Assembly (NCBI RefSeq): GCF_001722335.1
Contig: NZ_MIHA01000001.1
Coordinates: 1 to 64,000 of the forward strand
Length of the DNA: 64,000 nucleotides
Direction: 5' to 3'
From: Mycolicibacterium flavescens
GTDB lineage: Bacteria > Actinomycetota > Actinomycetes > Mycobacteriales > Mycobacteriaceae
Part shown: positions 62,108 through 64,000 of the stretch, piece after piece
Position numbering within the stretch: the stretch's first letter is position 1
Layout: every line of letters begins with the position of its first letter
The notes under the pieces: model-generated
Database searches by the model: none
Seen by the model: the letters and a program-made list of their open reading frames with translations, nothing else
What the model was told of the DNA's origin: nothing
Translations under genes and position numbers: made by a program

Positions 62108-63034
62108 ATGAGCAGACCCGAGATCGGCGTGTACCTGCCCCAGATGGGGTTCACCTACGAGCAGCTGCTGCATCGCACGCGGCGTTGCGAGGACCTCGGC
62201 ATCGATTCGGTGTGGCTCTATGACCACCTCTACGGGCCGGGTGTCCCGGACTACCCGTCGTTGGAGGCCTGGACGCTGGCCACCGCGCTGCTGAGCGACA
62301 CCGAGCGCATCGACATCGGACACATGGTGCTGTGCAACCAGTTCCGCCACCCGGTCGTGCTGGCGAAGATGGCCACGACGCTGGACCAGATCGCGCCGGG
62401 CCGCCTGCAGCTGGGCATCGGCAGCGGGTCGGTCGAGGACGAACACCACCGCGCGGGGCTTCCGTGGGGCACGTTCCGCGAGCGGTCCGAACGGCTCGGC
62501 GAGACGCTGCAGATCCTCACCCAGGCCTTCGCTGACGAGCGGATCGACTTCAGCGGCAAGCACTTTCAGATCCGGGACTTTCCGGTCAAGCCGGGACCGA
62601 CGCGGCGCCCGCCGATTGTGGTCGGCGGCGTCGGCGAGAAGTACACCCTGCCGCTGGTGGCCCGCTACGCCGACGTGTGGAACGTGCCCACCTATGCGCT
62701 GGGCGAACTGCGGCACAAGGTGTCGGCGCTGCGCGCGCTGTGCGACGAGGTCGGACGCGACCCGTCGACGATCGTGCTGTCGGTGGAGGCGGTGATGGCG
62801 CTGGCGCCCGACGACCGCGCGCTGCCCGAAGTGCGTCAACTGGCCGAAAAGCGTTTCGGGATGCCCGCTTTCGGGCTGCACGACGGCGGTCTGGTCGGCA
62901 CGCCGTCTGCGGTCGTCGATCGCCTCGGCGAGCTGACCGAGATGGGGTTCGGCCAGATCGTGCTGTTCACCCACGACCGCGGGTCCGACGAGACGCTGGA
63001 CCTGTTGGCCGCCGAGGTCATCGCGAAACTCTAG
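62108..63034 (+). CDS. Luciferase-like (LLM) oxidoreductase, probably F420-dependent
   Basis: A 308 aa luciferase-like enzyme from ATG 62108 (GAGGAACC upstream). Segments include IGVYLPQMGFTYEQLLHRTR, IDSVWLYDHLYGPGVPDYPS, LQLGIGSGSVEDEHHRAG and PPIVVGGVGEKYTLPLVARY. It is only distantly similar to the other two LLM proteins in the window, so the three are not recent duplicates. It is adjacent to an acyl-CoA dehydrogenase, hinting at lipid or sterol-type catabolism. The frame is open far upstream but not conserved. Its stop shares CTAG with the convergent gene. Confidence 0.88.
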   Translation: MSRPEIGVYLPQMGFTYEQLLHRTRRCEDLGIDSVWLYDHLYGPGVPDYPSLEAWTLATALLSDTERIDIGHMVLCNQFRHPVVLAKMATTLDQIAPGRLQLGIGSGSVEDEHHRAGLPWGTFRERSERLGETLQILTQAFADERIDFSGKHFQIRDFPVKPGPTRRPPIVVGGVGEKYTLPLVARYADVWNVPTYALGELRHKVSALRALCDEVGRDPSTIVLSVEAVMALAPDDRALPEVRQLAEKRFGMPAFGLHDGGLVGTPSAVVDRLGELTEMGFGQIVLFTHDRGSDETLDLLAAEVIAKL

Positions 63035-64000
63035 GCGGGCCGTTTGGCCGGCGGCGAGTAGTTGGGCCTGCCGAGGCCGAGCACGTGCTGGGCGATCATG
63101 TTGCGGAACACCTCGAGCGTGCCGCCGTAGATGCCGGTCGGGCCGGCCAGCCGGAACAGGTACTCAGCTGCTCCGTCGTCGGCGGCGCCGTCGGTGCCGA
63201 CCGGCAGGGTGGCGGCCGGACCGAGGAGGTCCATCAGGTCCGGGGTGACATCGCGCATGGTCTGGGCGATCGCGACGCGGCCGAACATCTCCGGGCTGCT
63301 GGCCGCGGCCTCCATCCGGGCGATCGCGCGGCCGAGCCGGTACCGCACCGACGCCTCGGGGCGGGCCACGGCGGCGGCCCGGTCGACGGCCTCGCCGAGC
63401 AGCAGCAGATGCTCGGTCATGGTGGCCAGCTTCTGCAGTCCCAGGTTGTCGCGTTCGATGGTGCCGTGTTCGGCGTTGAGTGCCTCGCGCAGCACCGTCC
63501 AGCCGCCGTTGACCTCACCCACCCGGTAGCGGTCGGACACCCGCACGTCGCTGTAGTAGGTGATGTTGGTGCGGTCGCCGTCCACGGTGCGGATCGGCTG
63601 GATCTCGACGCCGGGGCGGTCCAGCGGCACCAGGAACATGGTCAGGCTCTGGTGCTTGGGCGCGTCGGGGTCGGTGTTGGTGATCAGGAAGACGAACTGG
63701 GCGTTGTGTGCGTTCGAGGTGAACATCTTGGCGCCGTTGACAACCCAGTCGTCACCGTCGCGCACGGCGCGGGTCTTGCAGGTCGCGACATCCGAGCCGC
63801 CCTCGGGTTCGGTGTAGCCCAGGCACAACCGGACCCGCCCGGCCAGCACGTCGGGCAGGATCTCGTCGAGCAGTTGCGGGGAGGCGAACTGCTGCAGACA
63901 GCGCGCGACCATCATCGTGGTGGGCCAGTGGAACCACGGGGTGTGCGCACGCCCGATCTCCAGTTCCCAGATCCGCCTGCGCACGACGCTGAACCCGCCG
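63031..64000 (-). CDS. Acyl-CoA dehydrogenase, C-terminal part (runs off the right edge)
   Basis: This flavoprotein introduces an alpha,beta double bond in an acyl-CoA. The last 323 codons are present; the N-terminus lies beyond position 64000. Visible motifs are LCLGYTEPEGGSDVATCKTR, WVVNGAKMFTSNAHNAQFVF, and near the end LAGPTGIYGGTLEVFRNMIA, where the usual family pattern is yGG(t/s)sEIqr; the T-L-E-V form is a normal variant. The mid-protein helical bundle with FGRVAIAQTMRDVTPDLMDL fits. It resembles mycobacterial FadE proteins active on long or steroid side chains, but the member cannot be named. Confidence 0.9.
   Translation of the reverse strand, partial: GGFSVVRRRIWELEIGRAHTPWFHWPTTMMVARCLQQFASPQLLDEILPDVLAGRVRLCLGYTEPEGGSDVATCKTRAVRDGDDWVVNGAKMFTSNAHNAQFVFLITNTDPDAPKHQSLTMFLVPLDRPGVEIQPIRTVDGDRTNITYYSDVRVSDRYRVGEVNGGWTVLREALNAEHGTIERDNLGLQKLATMTEHLLLLGEAVDRAAAVARPEASVRYRLGRAIARMEAAASSPEMFGRVAIAQTMRDVTPDLMDLLGPAATLPVGTDGAADDGAAEYLFRLAGPTGIYGGTLEVFRNMIAQHVLGLGRPNYSPPAKRPA

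Overview
The window is a high-GC actinobacterial chromosome segment, almost certainly from a mycobacterium and most likely a fast-growing one (Mycolicibacterium type). The clade markers are a mycothione reductase, an MPT83-like fasciclin lipoprotein, EfpA, three luciferase-like (F420-type) oxidoreductases, a mycofactocin-type SDR, a WS/DGAT acyltransferase and a DUF2631 protein. Gene order and strand match, from memory, the M. tuberculosis stretch Rv2839c to Rv2876: infB, ylxR, nusA, rimP, two small alanine-rich genes, proS, efpA, cysG, cobB, cobO, Mg-chelatase, GNAT, mqo, hydrolase, mtr, then SDR, aldC, glutamine amidotransferase, glnA4, mapB, DUF1707, penicillin-binding lipoprotein, GNAT, ispG, rip1, dxr, mpt83 and DUF2631.

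Layout. Positions 1-5.4 kb hold the nusA-infB translation/transcription operon and proS. 5.4-8.6 kb hold two tandem 14-TM efflux pumps, the second being EfpA itself. 8.7-15.1 kb hold siroheme/cobalamin genes (cysG, cobB, cobO, a fused AAA+/VWA chelatase). An IS110-family insertion sequence sits exactly between cobO and cobB; its non-coding 5' end folds like a bridge-RNA gene. 15.1-19.7 kb hold an ElaA-like GNAT, mqo, a hydrolase and mtr.

19.7-27.9 kb hold a methyltransferase, an ArsR regulator and then a GntR-SDR-aldehyde dehydrogenase-glutamine amidotransferase-glnA4 block with a divergent ethanolamine-type permease. Together these look like a complete gamma-glutamylated amine (probably ethanolamine) catabolic route. 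27.9-43.8 kb interrupts the tuberculosis gene order. It contains a two-gene N-acetylglutaminylglutamine amide osmolyte pathway, a degenerate hydrolase-fold protein, a lipoprotein, and a polyol/ketose utilisation island: two dehydrogenases, FGGY kinase, PfkB kinase, class II aldolase, sugar ABC importer, mannose-6-phosphate-isomerase-like protein, and DeoR and LacI regulators. cobQ follows.

45.3-53.9 kb is conserved core: mapB, DUF1707, penicillin-binding lipoprotein, two GNATs and ispG-rip1-dxr. 54-64 kb hold the mpt83 homologue with a SigK-like promoter, luciferase-like oxidoreductases, photolyase, mycofactocin-type SDR, DUF2631, WS/DGAT, DUF427 and a truncated acyl-CoA dehydrogenase at the right edge.

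Two themes cut across the window. Long perfect or near-perfect palindromes beginning CGAGCAGACGC recur 7-11 nt after stop codons (three copies). Translational coupling by ATGA/GTGA overlaps is very common. No tRNA, rRNA, CRISPR array or prophage was seen.
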